Shown here: positions 47,279 through 58,170 of the stretch, one piece after another
Numbering within the stretch: position 1 is the first letter of the stretch
Layout: each line of letters starts with the position of its first letter
Source of the DNA: Trichostrongylus colubriformis
Taxonomy: Eukaryota; Nematoda; Chromadorea; Rhabditida; Trichostrongylidae
Assembly: GCA_963978905.1 (NCBI GenBank)
Contig: OZ022258.1
Coordinates: forward strand, 54,420,591 to 54,484,590
Direction: 5' to 3'
DNA length: 64,000 nt
Program-made: the position numbers and the translations under genes
Notes under the pieces: generated by a model
Seen by the model: only the letters and a program-made list of their open reading frames with translations
Told to the model about the DNA's origin: nothing
Databases searched by the model: none

Positions 47279-49820
47279 TAAAGGCTCAAAGAATGGAAAT
47301 TAAGAGACCATGATATGTCGTGCTTCCTCTTCTTGCTCGTCGGTCAACATTTCCTCATTCACATCGTTTAATTCACTGGCAGGAAAAAGGAAAGATTCAC
47401 AATTCCCGAAGCATTTCATAAACTGAAAATTCATCAGACGAGTTGATCGAAATGGATCATGGAATCGAATTTGAAGTGCTGTTTTTAGCGCGACCACTGC
47501 TCCCCTACACGATGTTCTGACTTCCAAGAACCTATTGATCGCACCTGATGACACAAGATTTTGTAATGATTACATTGAGGTTGTGCTCGCCCTGTGAATC
47601 CTTCCATTTTTTCGATAACAATACCACTGTAGGTTACTGCAAAAAATTGACTAGTAGTTCCATTTTAGACATCATTAGTAGAAAATATGAGTCAAAAATT
47701 GGACCAACGATTTTCTTGAAAAGGGTCCACAATATTTAAATAAGCGTCCACTATAATGGGAGGCGACATTAGCTGTATGACCAACCAAATTGCGAACATT
47801 CGTATGAAATGATGTTAGAATTACTCATAAAAATAATGCAGAATAGACAAGTTCCGCCATGTTGAGGCGAGGTGAAAGTGGCGCAGTGGCGAAGCGCACA
47901 GTTGTCGTTGACAAAGTCGTGGTATCGGGTAATGGCGTTTGACCTTCACTTCTCCTCATAAGTAAAAATTGTACTATTATAATATAGCATCATCAACGTA
48001 ATACATATAGCATCATTAACGTATTAAGGTGCAAAAATTATGATTCAATAGGTGAAGGTGAGTGGTGAGGGAGAAGAAGACGGGGAAGACTTGTTCTCCT
48101 TTATTGGTGGGCCAACATCCGAAGGAATGAGCTGTGTGTTGAAAGGAGCGCATCAGGCTGTCTATCGAAACCTCGTTGAGGTGTATTTAGGTGCGGTGGG
48201 TGCCGAGAGGTGTGTACCCTTATGACAGGATTTCGCACGATGACGAGTGGTGTGCGACACAGCGTGTGCGAGCTGTGCGCGTCGCGGTAAGTGGGTTGAA
48301 CGATTACACGGTAATGCTAGGGGCGCGATACGCAGTTGACTTGTAATCCCTTCAGAACCCAACAACATGGCTCCTTTAGCTCGTCCGCATTGCCTCGCTT
48401 GCGACATGCCGCGGTGCGAAATCCTGACATAAAGGTACAAACCCGGTGCCGAGCTGCGGTGAAGCGAGAGGGAGCACTCCCTGCTAGCCCGTCCTTCTCA
48501 TCATCCCCTTCATGTGAGGTGATGAAGAGGGCGTCAAAGTGTGTCCCAATGAGGAGCAGTGAAAGAAAAAGAGTTTTAATACCCGGGTTAAGCATCCAAT
48601 TTTGGTATTAGACAATTGATAATTTTTTACCGGAGGGTGTTATGCTGCAGAAACATCAGTTGGCGGCTTTCAGAGGTGTCGTCGTAGGCCAAATACATCT
48701 TCAAATTTTTTCACTACTATAAATGAGACTGAATGCGTGGCACACTCCGTGAAAACTGGTCTACACGACCGGTTTCGTTCCTTGTCCATTTATGGCTCAC
48801 ATTGAGAAATGTATCATTTTGTTTCCCCCTATTATTCGGGAATGTGTGTCGTTAAAATTGAATACGTTTCGGATGTGGTTCACAAAAAGTCCAATTCCCT
48901 CTCGAGCTGGTAATTCGAAATAAAAATTGTTCACATTACCAGTTCATGTGTTCGTGGAGCATCAGAGAAAACTGGAGAGTAAGCCATCGAAATAGGTCGT
49001 TCAATAAGTCATAGTGTAAGAAACAACGAGAACAATAATGATAGTTGGAAATTGAGAACTGTCCAATTTCAATTCGGTCTCACAACTAGCAAGAACTAGG
49101 AGATTGGTTGAATTGGTAGCGGTTGTTGATTGCAGGGTCTTAAAAACAGAATCCAGCATTCCAAGGCATTACGGCTTCAACGTTACAGACTATGAAAGTA
49201 CGTCTTGAAAAAAAATTCAAAAGAAAAAAGCGAAAGAAATCGGACTTATAGACGTGGTTCAAAAGCTGACGGTCCCGATCAATTCTTGACCCATGACATA
49301 CCGTGGGCAACACATGGTATTGCTCGAGTTTCAAACCAAATTTTTTTGATTTTTTGAATAGATACGCGGTTAAATGTTGCCACCTTATGATTTATATTAT
49401 GGAGAATAACCTATCTTTCTGGGACCCTTCTCCTATAAAAGTAGGCCAGATCTTGGCAATGACATTATCTTTTGATTTAATGACAATTATTTTTGACACT
49501 GACGAAATAAAATAATCATTTGTGGCATTATACATGTGCACACACTTCTTATAATGTTCTTTCACCGAACGGAACGATAATGGTCTCCACTGATGAAATA
49601 CTGGATGCTGGATTGCGGGTTACTACAAGGTCTATGTACTTCTTGTGTTGACTTTGTTGCACTAAGTCGAGCTGCGCTACGCGTGCCCTTTTTATGATGA
49701 TTCTGCGACAGTCAAGGCAATAATATCCTTTACAAACCGAACATTTGGTTTCCACAGCCTGATCTTCCAATATAGAATATGAGGCACCGTAATTTTTTTG
49801 CAGTTCCTTCCAACTTCCAC
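47279..49820. other. Intergenic, no supported gene
   Basis: A minus-strand stretch 47429-47303 after an acceptor (AATTTTCAG) gives an acidic C-terminus (EEMLTDEQEEEARHIMVS) but stands alone. Imperfect direct repeats (ATATAGCATCAT) occur at 47984-48018. A foldback lies at 48195-48455. Confidence 0.4.
48195..48455. repeat. Foldback repeat
   Basis: ACCCTTATGACAGGATTTCG on the left is mirrored by CGAAATCCTGACATAAAGGT on the right, with GGTGCC boxes at both outer ends. No target duplication was found. Confidence 0.5.
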
Positions 49821-49829
49821 GCAAAGATC

Positions 49830-50563
49830 CAGGTAAGCAAACCAGACGCTTTTGACAATGGGCTCCTACAGTAATCAGGGCACTCGCGCCAGGACGCGTT
49901 TCGTCGCTGCTCTATATCATCACACACTATCTCGGGTTTCGACTCTCTGTCTGCGCTCTTCGTGTGGGAGAAAGCATATGGCGAACTGCCCGTGGATTGT
50001 ACTACGCAAGACCTGTAGGAGAGGCAACACCCATGGGCCAAAGCAGATTGACAGCACGAGATGAGTTGGGTGATGTGAGGAGAATAAGGACGGGCGACGG
50101 GTTATTGTGCGGTGAATTCTTAGTAGTGCATGGGTTGTTGACATGCATGTGGCTTTCAAGGGGAACTTTACCGTTGCGGTAGCATTTTAGAGGCGATAAA
50201 TAGGTCACGGTCCACAGCTATGTCGCAATCTCAACAATGATTTTCGGCCACAGCCCTTCTGAGCCCCTGCGTCGAGGCTTCTTTCCCCTAAAATGCGCGC
50301 GAAGCGCGCGCGACTCTTGACTCGCCGTTTCTGCGGAGAGTCATGAGTTGCGTTAAAACAAACTTGGAGCGTTAAGACATCTACCTTTTCTGATGAGCAA
50401 ACCAGGCCGTCTGCCCTTACATCATTCCTTGGCTTAATGCGCTTGAGGTAGGCAAATTAGACAGAAAACACTGAGAAGAGGTAAGGAAGCGTGTGTGTGT
50501 CCTGCCGCGAAAACCTGATTACTGTAGGAGCCATTTGTCAAAAGCGTCTGGTACGCTCACCTT
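49830..50563. mobile_element. 734-bp foldback with 9-bp target duplication
   Basis: The direct repeat GCAAAGATC occurs at 49821-49829 and 50564-50572. Inverted ends share AGGTAAGCAAACCAGACGC (left) and AGGTGAGCGTACCAGACGC (right, complemented) and continue through TTTTGACAA and CTCCTACAGTAATCAGG. A 9-bp duplication suggests a MULE-type element. On the minus strand it splits an open frame that resumes in phase across the duplication. Confidence 0.8.
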
Positions 50564-50572
50564 GCAAAGATC

Positions 50573-51703
50573 CCACACTTTTTTTTGAGATAGTTGGAGA
50601 TTAGTGGGACACCTATTCACCTCTACAGATGAATTTTCGACCAGGATTACTCTTCTATTGCTTGTGGCGCTAAGTTCTTGGCTGTTCCAAAATTTTAACT
50701 GTTCGGTAGTGGTGATACAAAACGAACCTATCTCTAAAGTGACACAATATTTTCCCTGTGGTGCTGATAGATATGAATCCGTCCGAATGTTCAATTTCGC
50801 CACTTGAACATTGATTCGCAATTGTGTTCCTTAACTTCTTGATCACCTTCAAGGCACTTGTCAAATTGTTCATGTTCACCAGCGAAATTTGTACTCAAAC
50901 CGAAAAATTGGTAGAATTTCCAGTTTTGAATTTACATCTGTATATGGCTTCTCTCAAAAGTACGAATTACAAAACCAAAAAGAAGGGCAAGCGTATAATT
51001 GGTTTGTCATAACTTGAGCTAGCAATTCAAACCACTGAAAGAATGCGTGATTGGGTAGCAGAAATACGAAAATTGGGCCATTATGGAAACCTTTAATTAT
51101 ACATATATGGAAATCCCTGACTAGTAGACATCTCCCTATGACTTTCCTGAAGCTCTCAAGAAGGGGAAAGCATAGGCGAGAAAAGGCCAGAAAAGGCAGG
51201 AGGCTCCTCCTGGGGGTTTTATATGAAACCTATTGGCCGTTTCCCAGTAAAGGTGCAGTGTGGATAGTCACAATAGGATGATGTCACACCTACTCATTGA
51301 TAAGCCTCCGATGTTGATGAAAACACAACTTCGTCTGAGTAGTGGAGGCAAAACGAGACATTTAATCACTCCTTTAATCATAATTTACTGAATCCCTTTT
51401 CTTGCTATTTCGTTGTTCTTGCGGAAGGTAGTTGTGCACCAGGATCACAGCAAGGTGCGCAAATAGTTTACTCTGTGAGCGGACATGGCGCAATCTTTGG
51501 TGCGTGCATAGCCATCATTAGTCACCAAGGTACGGGGACTAACTTACGAGTTGTAGTTATATTTAGCACTTTCATTTAATGCCAGTGTTAGAGACGTTTG
51601 CCTTGAACTCAGCCTGAGAGGACATTTTTAGGTTCACTGTTGAAAACGCGTTTTCCATTACGAGAATAGGTTTTCTCCCAAAAACTCTTGCACCTTGCAC
51701 ACC
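50573..51703. other. Intergenic upstream of the 51.7-kb gene
   Basis: A minus-strand open frame of about 100 codons (50519-50821) runs into the element at 49830, but I see no domain. Plus-strand ORFs at 50824 and 51051 look random. GCGGACATGGCGCAATCTTT at 51479-51498 is shared with 33782. Confidence 0.4.
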
Positions 51704-51710
51704 TTAAATA
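51704..51710 (+). promoter_or_regulatory. TATA-like box of the 51.7-kb gene
   Basis: CCTTAAATAGC lies 28 bases before the ATG at 51738; it is weaker than the boxes of the sister genes. Confidence 0.45.
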
Positions 51711-51737
51711 GCAGCCTCAAAAGTCGCTCACGACGGA

Positions 51738-54700
51738 ATGATCACTGAGTTTCTTCTGCTGGTTCTCGCTGCGAATCTCGCCATATGGTTAGTAGTCTCC
51801 CTGCTTCATCGATTCATTGATTTTCAATATCTCCTGTAGGATATTTCGAAAGATATTGATATGCTAATTCCTCATTACAGTGGACGTGGAAATGGTATCA
51901 GTGGTGCCAATAGCATTGACAGCAGCAACACGTATCTTCAAGGTGGGTGACACAATTCAGATCTGTTGAAAATCAAATGTGCAGCAATCAATACGTATTA
52001 ATTGCAGGTAGTGGTCAAGTGAGCCCTCCAGACTCGTATCCTGTCGCACCTGCACCTTCAGCTTCTTACATGGCTTCACCAGCGCCACTACCACCACCTC
52101 CTCCGGCTCCTGCACCGTACCGACCACCTCCTCCTCCATCACCTCCTGCACCATATCAACCAGCACCCCCTTCTCCTGTTCCTGCGCCATATCAGCCACC
52201 ACCACCTCCACCTTCTCCTTCTGCACCATATCAGCCACCGCAACCACCCCCACCTCCTCCTTCTGCACCATATCAGCCACCGCAACCACCCCCACCTCCT
52301 CCTTCTGCACCATATCAGCCATTACCACCCCCACCTTCTCCTTCTATTCCATATCAGCCACCACCACCACCCCAACCTACTCCTTCTCCGCCATATCGGC
52401 CTCCACCACCATCCCCACCTTCTCCTTCTGCACCGTATCAACCACAACCTCCTCCATCACCCACTACACCATTCCAACCACCACCACCTCCTGCACCTCC
52501 TCCGCCACCACCATCTTCTTACGCTACCGCTTACCGTGGACCCACAGTCTACACAGCTTCCTCTGCTGCTTTACCTTCAGCGCCAAGTGCGCCGTCATAC
52601 GGAACAGGACCGGGAGGTGAGGCATGAAATGTGCATAACAATTCGATCGGCCAATTATTTCGCATCAAAAGGATTAAAATACATAAAAAAATTTACCCCA
52701 AAATCTGGTAGATAAGTCCGTCTTCATGCGGTGGCGGCGGCAGACGCAGGCGCAGTCTTCGAAAAACTCAGGATCGCGATGAGTCTCGAAAACACAGAAT
52801 TGTAGAAAATGTTTCTTCATTTTATTTCCAATACCTAGAAATAGCATGTATCAAAATCTTCTTTTGAAGGTACTCTCCGCAATAATCTCACCAGCTATTT
52901 ACCCTGCCGCAGCCGATTTACCCCCGGAGAACTGTCGCAGTCGTACCCTTAGAGGGGCCCCACGAGCCCTCCTGGCAGCGCAAAGCCCGCGGGAGGCAAC
53001 TGGGACCCCGCCCACCAACTGGCGACCCCACCCGGCAGTGGACGAAGCATTTTCCAACGTGGCATTTACCTGGGCCTGTAATTCTACGATAAGATAAAAT
53101 AAAGAAGAAATTCCAGTAGTCAATGGAACCTTCACTTAGGCAAACATGTAATATCTCAAGGTTCCTCATGATACCATCCAAGGGTGAAGTGAATCGAAGG
53201 CTCGTTTTCACGCGGTAACCTCTTACAAGGCCAGTTGTCAGGAGGCCTCATTTTTGCCATTTTCGGGCTTTCTTTCGGATTTTTCTCTCTCAGTGTATTC
53301 TTCAGACCTTCGAATTTCATAATTCAGCTCTTGAAACCATTCATAATCGCGGAAAGTGCCTTTAAGCCGTGTGACAATGACCATTCATCTAAAATTTTCT
53401 ACGCAATCTCCATTTCATCGTCACATAGCCTGGAAACTCTCCCCCAACTCAGTTACCAACGTCTCTTGGTTGAAGACCCACAAGGTTCTTCTTCTGAGAG
53501 CTAACTTGTTTCTGTTTACAAAGAGTTTTTAAAAACCATACACCAAGATGCCGACGCCTTGAATACCTCCCTGATTCTTCTGCCAACCGTAGAGTTTCTG
53601 CTTTAGCGTAGTGTCCTTAACCATCACAGTTTTACTTGCTCTAATTTTATTATTCCTCCCGTCAAGTGGTGATCATAAATGTTCAGATATTCCATAGGGC
53701 TCGGCGACTAGAAGGGGGGCTTACATTAGGTGCAAAAACTTGACGCGGCAAGCAGAAGCGCGGTTAGCAGGGAAAAAGTAGGTGAATGACGCATGTACGC
53801 GAGGCTTCGAACACCAACATCATAACGGAAATGGGAAAAAGTTTTTATTCAACTGCCATTTCATCGCCAAAACTATCGTAGTATTGAAACCCCCGTTGAA
53901 CAATGATTCTCCTCTCACTCGTTCGCTTTCCTCTGTCAACTGTTAAGTTTCTGTGTTCAACTTTCGTACGACCCCATCTCTACTTGCTACTCGCTTTAAT
54001 GCAATCCACAAATCACATCTTCCTATTTCCTTGAAGACTGCGCCTGCATGTGCCGCGCGCGACACCGCGTGAGGGCGCAGACTCATCTATCAGACATTAG
54101 GGTATGTGGCACTACCCCCTATCCATCTTAAAAGTCCATGCTATAGAGCCCCTCGCTACTTAAAACCTGATGAAGGGCAGGTAAACCGATTCCAACATGT
54201 GAGCAGGATGTAGTAAGTGCGCATCCTATATCACACCAATTTCCCTCCTCTCTCTTCAATCAGTTATTGATCATAGACAGCGCGCTTGTGCGCAGGAAGT
54301 AGTGGATGTGTATCCTATATCCCACCAATTTCCCTCCTCCCTCATCAATCAGTTATTGATCATAGACGGCGCGCTTGTGCGCACCATGTAAATTTAGGTT
54401 GTTAGAGCGGTCAGGCAAAGATCTCGGATGTTCCGACGGGATGGGGTCGTAACCGGAAATTTTCTTAAGGAACCTTCGACACTCACGCACCTCCGCGGAA
54501 ATTTTGGCTTACCCAGTCGATTTCGAAAAAGAGGTCGTCAATCGATCACCACACATTGCTGTTAGATACTTGGATGCTCCTGGACTAGGTGGCAGTGGTG
54601 GAGTTTTTCATAAAGGCATAAGTATGAGCACCAACAGTCTCAGATTCTCTCAGGAATCTTCCGAAAATTCCTTGAGCAAGGTTTACACTAATTGTGGGTA

Positions 54701-55109
54701 ACTGGAACCTGTGGTGGATCGACTAAAAACACTGAGCTCCACCACGTACTCACTGGAATACAATCTCCCTACAGAGGGAAGGCTTTCTTGATAGGAGCCT
54801 GGCCCTGCTTTCAAGTACTCATTTAATGTGACCTTTAATTGTTTCTATAGTTCATTTACAGTCCAGCAGTATCCAGCAACAGATCCAGCGGTAGCATACA
54901 AGCAGAAATATTGGACTGCGGCGAAACAACGTTATAGTACGAGACGATTTTGTCTAGTTTCCAGGAGGTATGTAGTCTTCATAATCGACACCGTTTCAGA
55001 TCTGAATAGACGTTACACAAGTCGCCAAAGAAAAGTGGTTGTGAAGAATAAAAAAACGAAGATGCGTAAAACTTTCCATAAGAAGAATGCAAAGCAGCTT
55101 CTTCTGTAA
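51738..55109 (+). CDS. Secreted proline-rich repeat protein with basic C-terminal tail
   Basis: Exon 1 (51738-51787) is a signal peptide, MITEFLLLVLAANLAI, with a Cys codon split by intron 1. Exon 2 (51881-51942) gives GRGNGISGANSIDSSNTYLQ. Exon 3 (52008-52616) gives GSGQVSPPDSYPVAP followed by an array of Pro-rich units around the motif APYQP (for example PPPPPPSAPYQPPQP). Its donor is GGGAG/GTGAGG. I join it in phase 1 to 54862-55109, which codes for QQYPATDPAVAYKQKYW and a tail rich in Arg/Lys (RRYTSRQRKVVV, TKMRKTFHKK), total 322 aa. That last join crosses 2.2 kb and is inferred from phase and from the same tail in the sister genes; otherwise the frame ends nine bases later. Tyr-Gln-Pro repeats suggest a structural, possibly Tyr-cross-linked secreted protein. 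Confidence 0.7.
52617..54861. other. Presumed long intron of the 51.7-kb gene
   Basis: It contains a GC-rich block at about 52900-53060 of unknown nature and a two-copy 89-bp tandem at 54206. No separate gene is recognised. Confidence 0.4.
54206..54384. repeat. Two-copy 89-bp tandem repeat
   Basis: ATCCTATATC(A/C)CACCAATTT, then CAATCAGTTATTGATCATAG and GCGCGCTTGTGCGCA occur twice at an 89-base offset with few changes. Confidence 0.8.
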
Positions 55110-57789
55110 TCACGATTGCCTGAATAAATCGTTTGCAGCACCATTGGCTATTGCTATATTTATTTACTAGTTTCTATCACTCTATACAGTGACATCAAAA
55201 GTAGTATATTATACCAGCTAGCAGGCGCACACTGTGCGCCTAACACTATGGGCTTCAGTTGGTCGATCGGAATTGCTTTTTTTCAATAAAATCATTCAGT
55301 ACCCTTACCACATCGCGCTCCGCCCATTGGGGGCGAGTTTTCGCTCATTTTTAAGTCACAGTGTAAAGACAGTGTTAGGGGTAATGTGGGTGATAAGAAA
55401 TCCCTAAGAGGAGTCATTCACTCGAAAACTACGGGTTTGGAAAGCCTATTTGCGGCGAAATCCACCGCGAAGGGCGCGCCCCTGAACTGTGGCAGAGGCG
55501 GCCTTTTCAGCTCGAGCCGCCTTACTGTGCCGGTCCTCCTCCTAGCGACACATGGCAACGCGTCAATGGAAAACTCGTCCGGACTACCCGCCTCTTCACG
55601 GGAAGGCTCCACGTCGGGAATCAACGCGGTGGGGAAGGGTCCTATTTCCCAGGTCTTTGACCATTTCCATCCGTTTTTTTCTCAGTGTCCTGTAACTGGG
55701 CATCTCGACTTTCATATTCACCACTTCTTTTACTTTTCTGCCGAATTTGCCCGAACCCTGCCTTTGAGATGTCTTGGACACTAGTCAGTTCTGCCGTTTT
55801 TTCTTGGTCTTTAGTCTGCCTTGAAACTGAGTTACAAATTTTCGTTGTACGAACCCCACTCAGAGTGCGCTCTGCCCAAGTGCCCAGGTCTCTTTCATGG
55901 ATACCCATGACTGACCTTGGCCCATCTTTTCCTTACGTTTGGTCCATTCTCGAAACAAACAATTTTCAATTGAAAGACAGAACGTTTTATGCTACAAGAA
56001 GTAAACATATTATAATACTATATTCACATGGACCATTTGAGACTCCGCCCACCGCTTCACATGTTTCATGCTTGCGCTTTACTTCTTGGACCATGCTCTA
56101 CCCATCCCAAACGTGTCCTCATTTCCACAGGCTGGTTCTCACGTATTGTCCAAGCTCCGCCCATCAACACAAATGCTCCCCCCACTGGGCTCAGGCTTCT
56201 TTGATGAATTCAGAGAGTCCTAGCTAACTGAACTCCATCTTCTCCCCACGTTTGGGGGTACAATGGGACCCACTTTGCAATTTTCGGTCAGGCAACGGAA
56301 CATTACAGTGCACGCAGTGCACGCTCCATTATGAGCGGAGCTTAACTTGGCCCATATGTGGTCTTTACTTCTTGTCCCATGCCTACCAATCCTCCCATGT
56401 CAACAAGTCGTTTTCCTTAATACCTAATGTCGTGACAGACGGGCGAACGGATGGACGTACAGACAGACGAAGCGTTTTATATATAGTAGGGATGATAAAC
56501 CGTCTATGTATTATGAACTTTTGAAATAGGTATGCGTATTTGCTGAATCTTATTAGCACCAATGTTCCCCTAAAAGATTAAGCGATCTATGTGGACAGTG
56601 ATTCGGAATTTAATCCTCGATCATGTAGGTGTCAGCGGCGCCACTCGTTCTCGCACCATCTGCACCAAACCACAATAAGCTGGGAGGTACCGATAATTCG
56701 CAAATGTATCAAAAACTACCCAAAAAATGTAATGGTCTGGAAGTTCTGTAAGTCTATTCACCAGAAATAGGGAGGACTATGAGATTTATGGGAATGAAGT
56801 AGTGATATGCGACAATACAGGGCACTTGCATGGTCTTCAGAATTGGCTAGTGCACTCGATATGAGCACTCAAGACGAAAAAGGTGAGCGGCGTCATTGAA
56901 GGATATGTGATTTACATGCGCAACGAGTCTCAAGACGAAGGGCGCCAAAAAGGACGCGAAGATAAGCCATTTAGGAAAGGAAATCCCGAAATGTCAACGA
57001 AAGCGTTCCCCCCACTTCGCTCCATAAATATTATTCTCTATCCTCATATTGGCATACTATTTCCATAGTTGTTGCCTCGAGGTAACTCGCTAGCATTGCG
57101 ATCATTAGCTTTGCGCTCATACCATAATCTTGTGAAGAAAGTGATTTTACATCGTAGCCATATTTCACTTACTTGCCGCTGCATATCATGATTTTGTGAA
57201 GTAAATTATTTCAAATTGTTGCCACATTTCACTTACCGCTATTACCTCGCAAATGAGGTAATTTCTTGGGTAGTTTTTGCTCGTGTTGCTTTTTGAATGA
57301 AGATTAAAGTTTAATCACACAAGTTTGAGATTGTTCGAGCTGGCAGCAAACGGAGCTTAGTTACGGTGTTGCTATTCGGTGTTGATATTCCTGTACTGTT
57401 TTTTTATAGTGTACGAGCCCGCGCGGCGAAATGAACAACGGCGGCAATTGGCTGGCTTGACGCCGAAGTGTCCTTGGTACTGAATACGACAGAGAGGCGA
57501 CAAGAAGACATCAAAAAAGAAGTTAGTTGATTTGATACCCAGCTCAGCTGCCTTTAAGACCATCACCAAAATGTGATAGTTGACCTGAAAACGATATCGA
57601 GCCGCATGGTTCACTTTTTGCATAATTTTGTTGAGTTTTTGAAGTTCTACTTATTGTTGATAAGTAATTAACCCAAAATTATAAACCATTTTTACCATCC
57701 TTTCTGGTTGAAAGTATGCAAATAGTACTGATATGATAATAAATATAGCAAATTATACTCATAAATGATAATACTACTTTGATGAGTAT
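55110..57789. other. Intergenic, repeat-derived
   Basis: The open frames 55386-55784 and 55685-56227 look repeat-derived: the first shares a segment with 28583-28680, and the second is followed by a GACAGACG tract and TTTATATATAGTAGGGAT at 56475-56493 as at a retroposon 3' end. No gene is supported. Confidence 0.4.
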
Positions 57790-57852
57790 GTGGCATTCTT
57801 AGCCATGGCGTGTTGGTAAGTCCTTTTGAGAATATTTCTCACCCCATCAAGT
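57790..57852 (+). pseudogene. Orphan copy of the 58-kb gene's exon 1 and donor
   Basis: These 63 bases match 58189-58251 with one change: the last 26 bases of signal-peptide exon 1, its GTAAGT donor and the start of intron 1. The upstream TATA box and start codon are not copied. The offset is 399 bases. Confidence 0.8.
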
Positions 57853-58123
57853 TTTGATGAGTAACCAAATCAGTGAACGACTTCTCAAGGTCAAATACAC
57901 GGACATTTTGGCACTAAAGTGCTACACAATACTATCTAATGGTCAATTAGAAACGAACGAATCGCAAACAATTGTCGAATGGACCAGAAGCTTCTCAGGC
58001 AAGGTGCGCCAAGGTTGCCCAGCGTGCTGTAACACTCAAACAACACTGTTAACACTTCATGGGCAGCTCAGCTTTCATTGTTGGGAATCGAAATGGTAAG
58101 AGAGTGACCTCTCCACGCACGAA

Positions 58124-58131
58124 TATAAATA
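58124..58131 (+). promoter_or_regulatory. TATA box of the 58-kb gene
   Basis: GAATATAAATAG lies 40 bases before the ATG at 58171. Confidence 0.65.
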
Positions 58132-58170
58132 GCACGCATTGCAGCTATCTATATTCTACATCTACCAAGT

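Noticed and set aside
47303..47429. Possible minus-strand last exon with acidic end
   Set aside because: Acceptor and open frame present but no other exon of the gene was found.
49549..49824. Minus-strand frame with CSVCKGYYCLDC, a zinc-finger-like Cys pattern
   Set aside because: Tempting, but the frame conflicts with the one that continues across the 9-bp duplication, and no linked exons or family match could be established.
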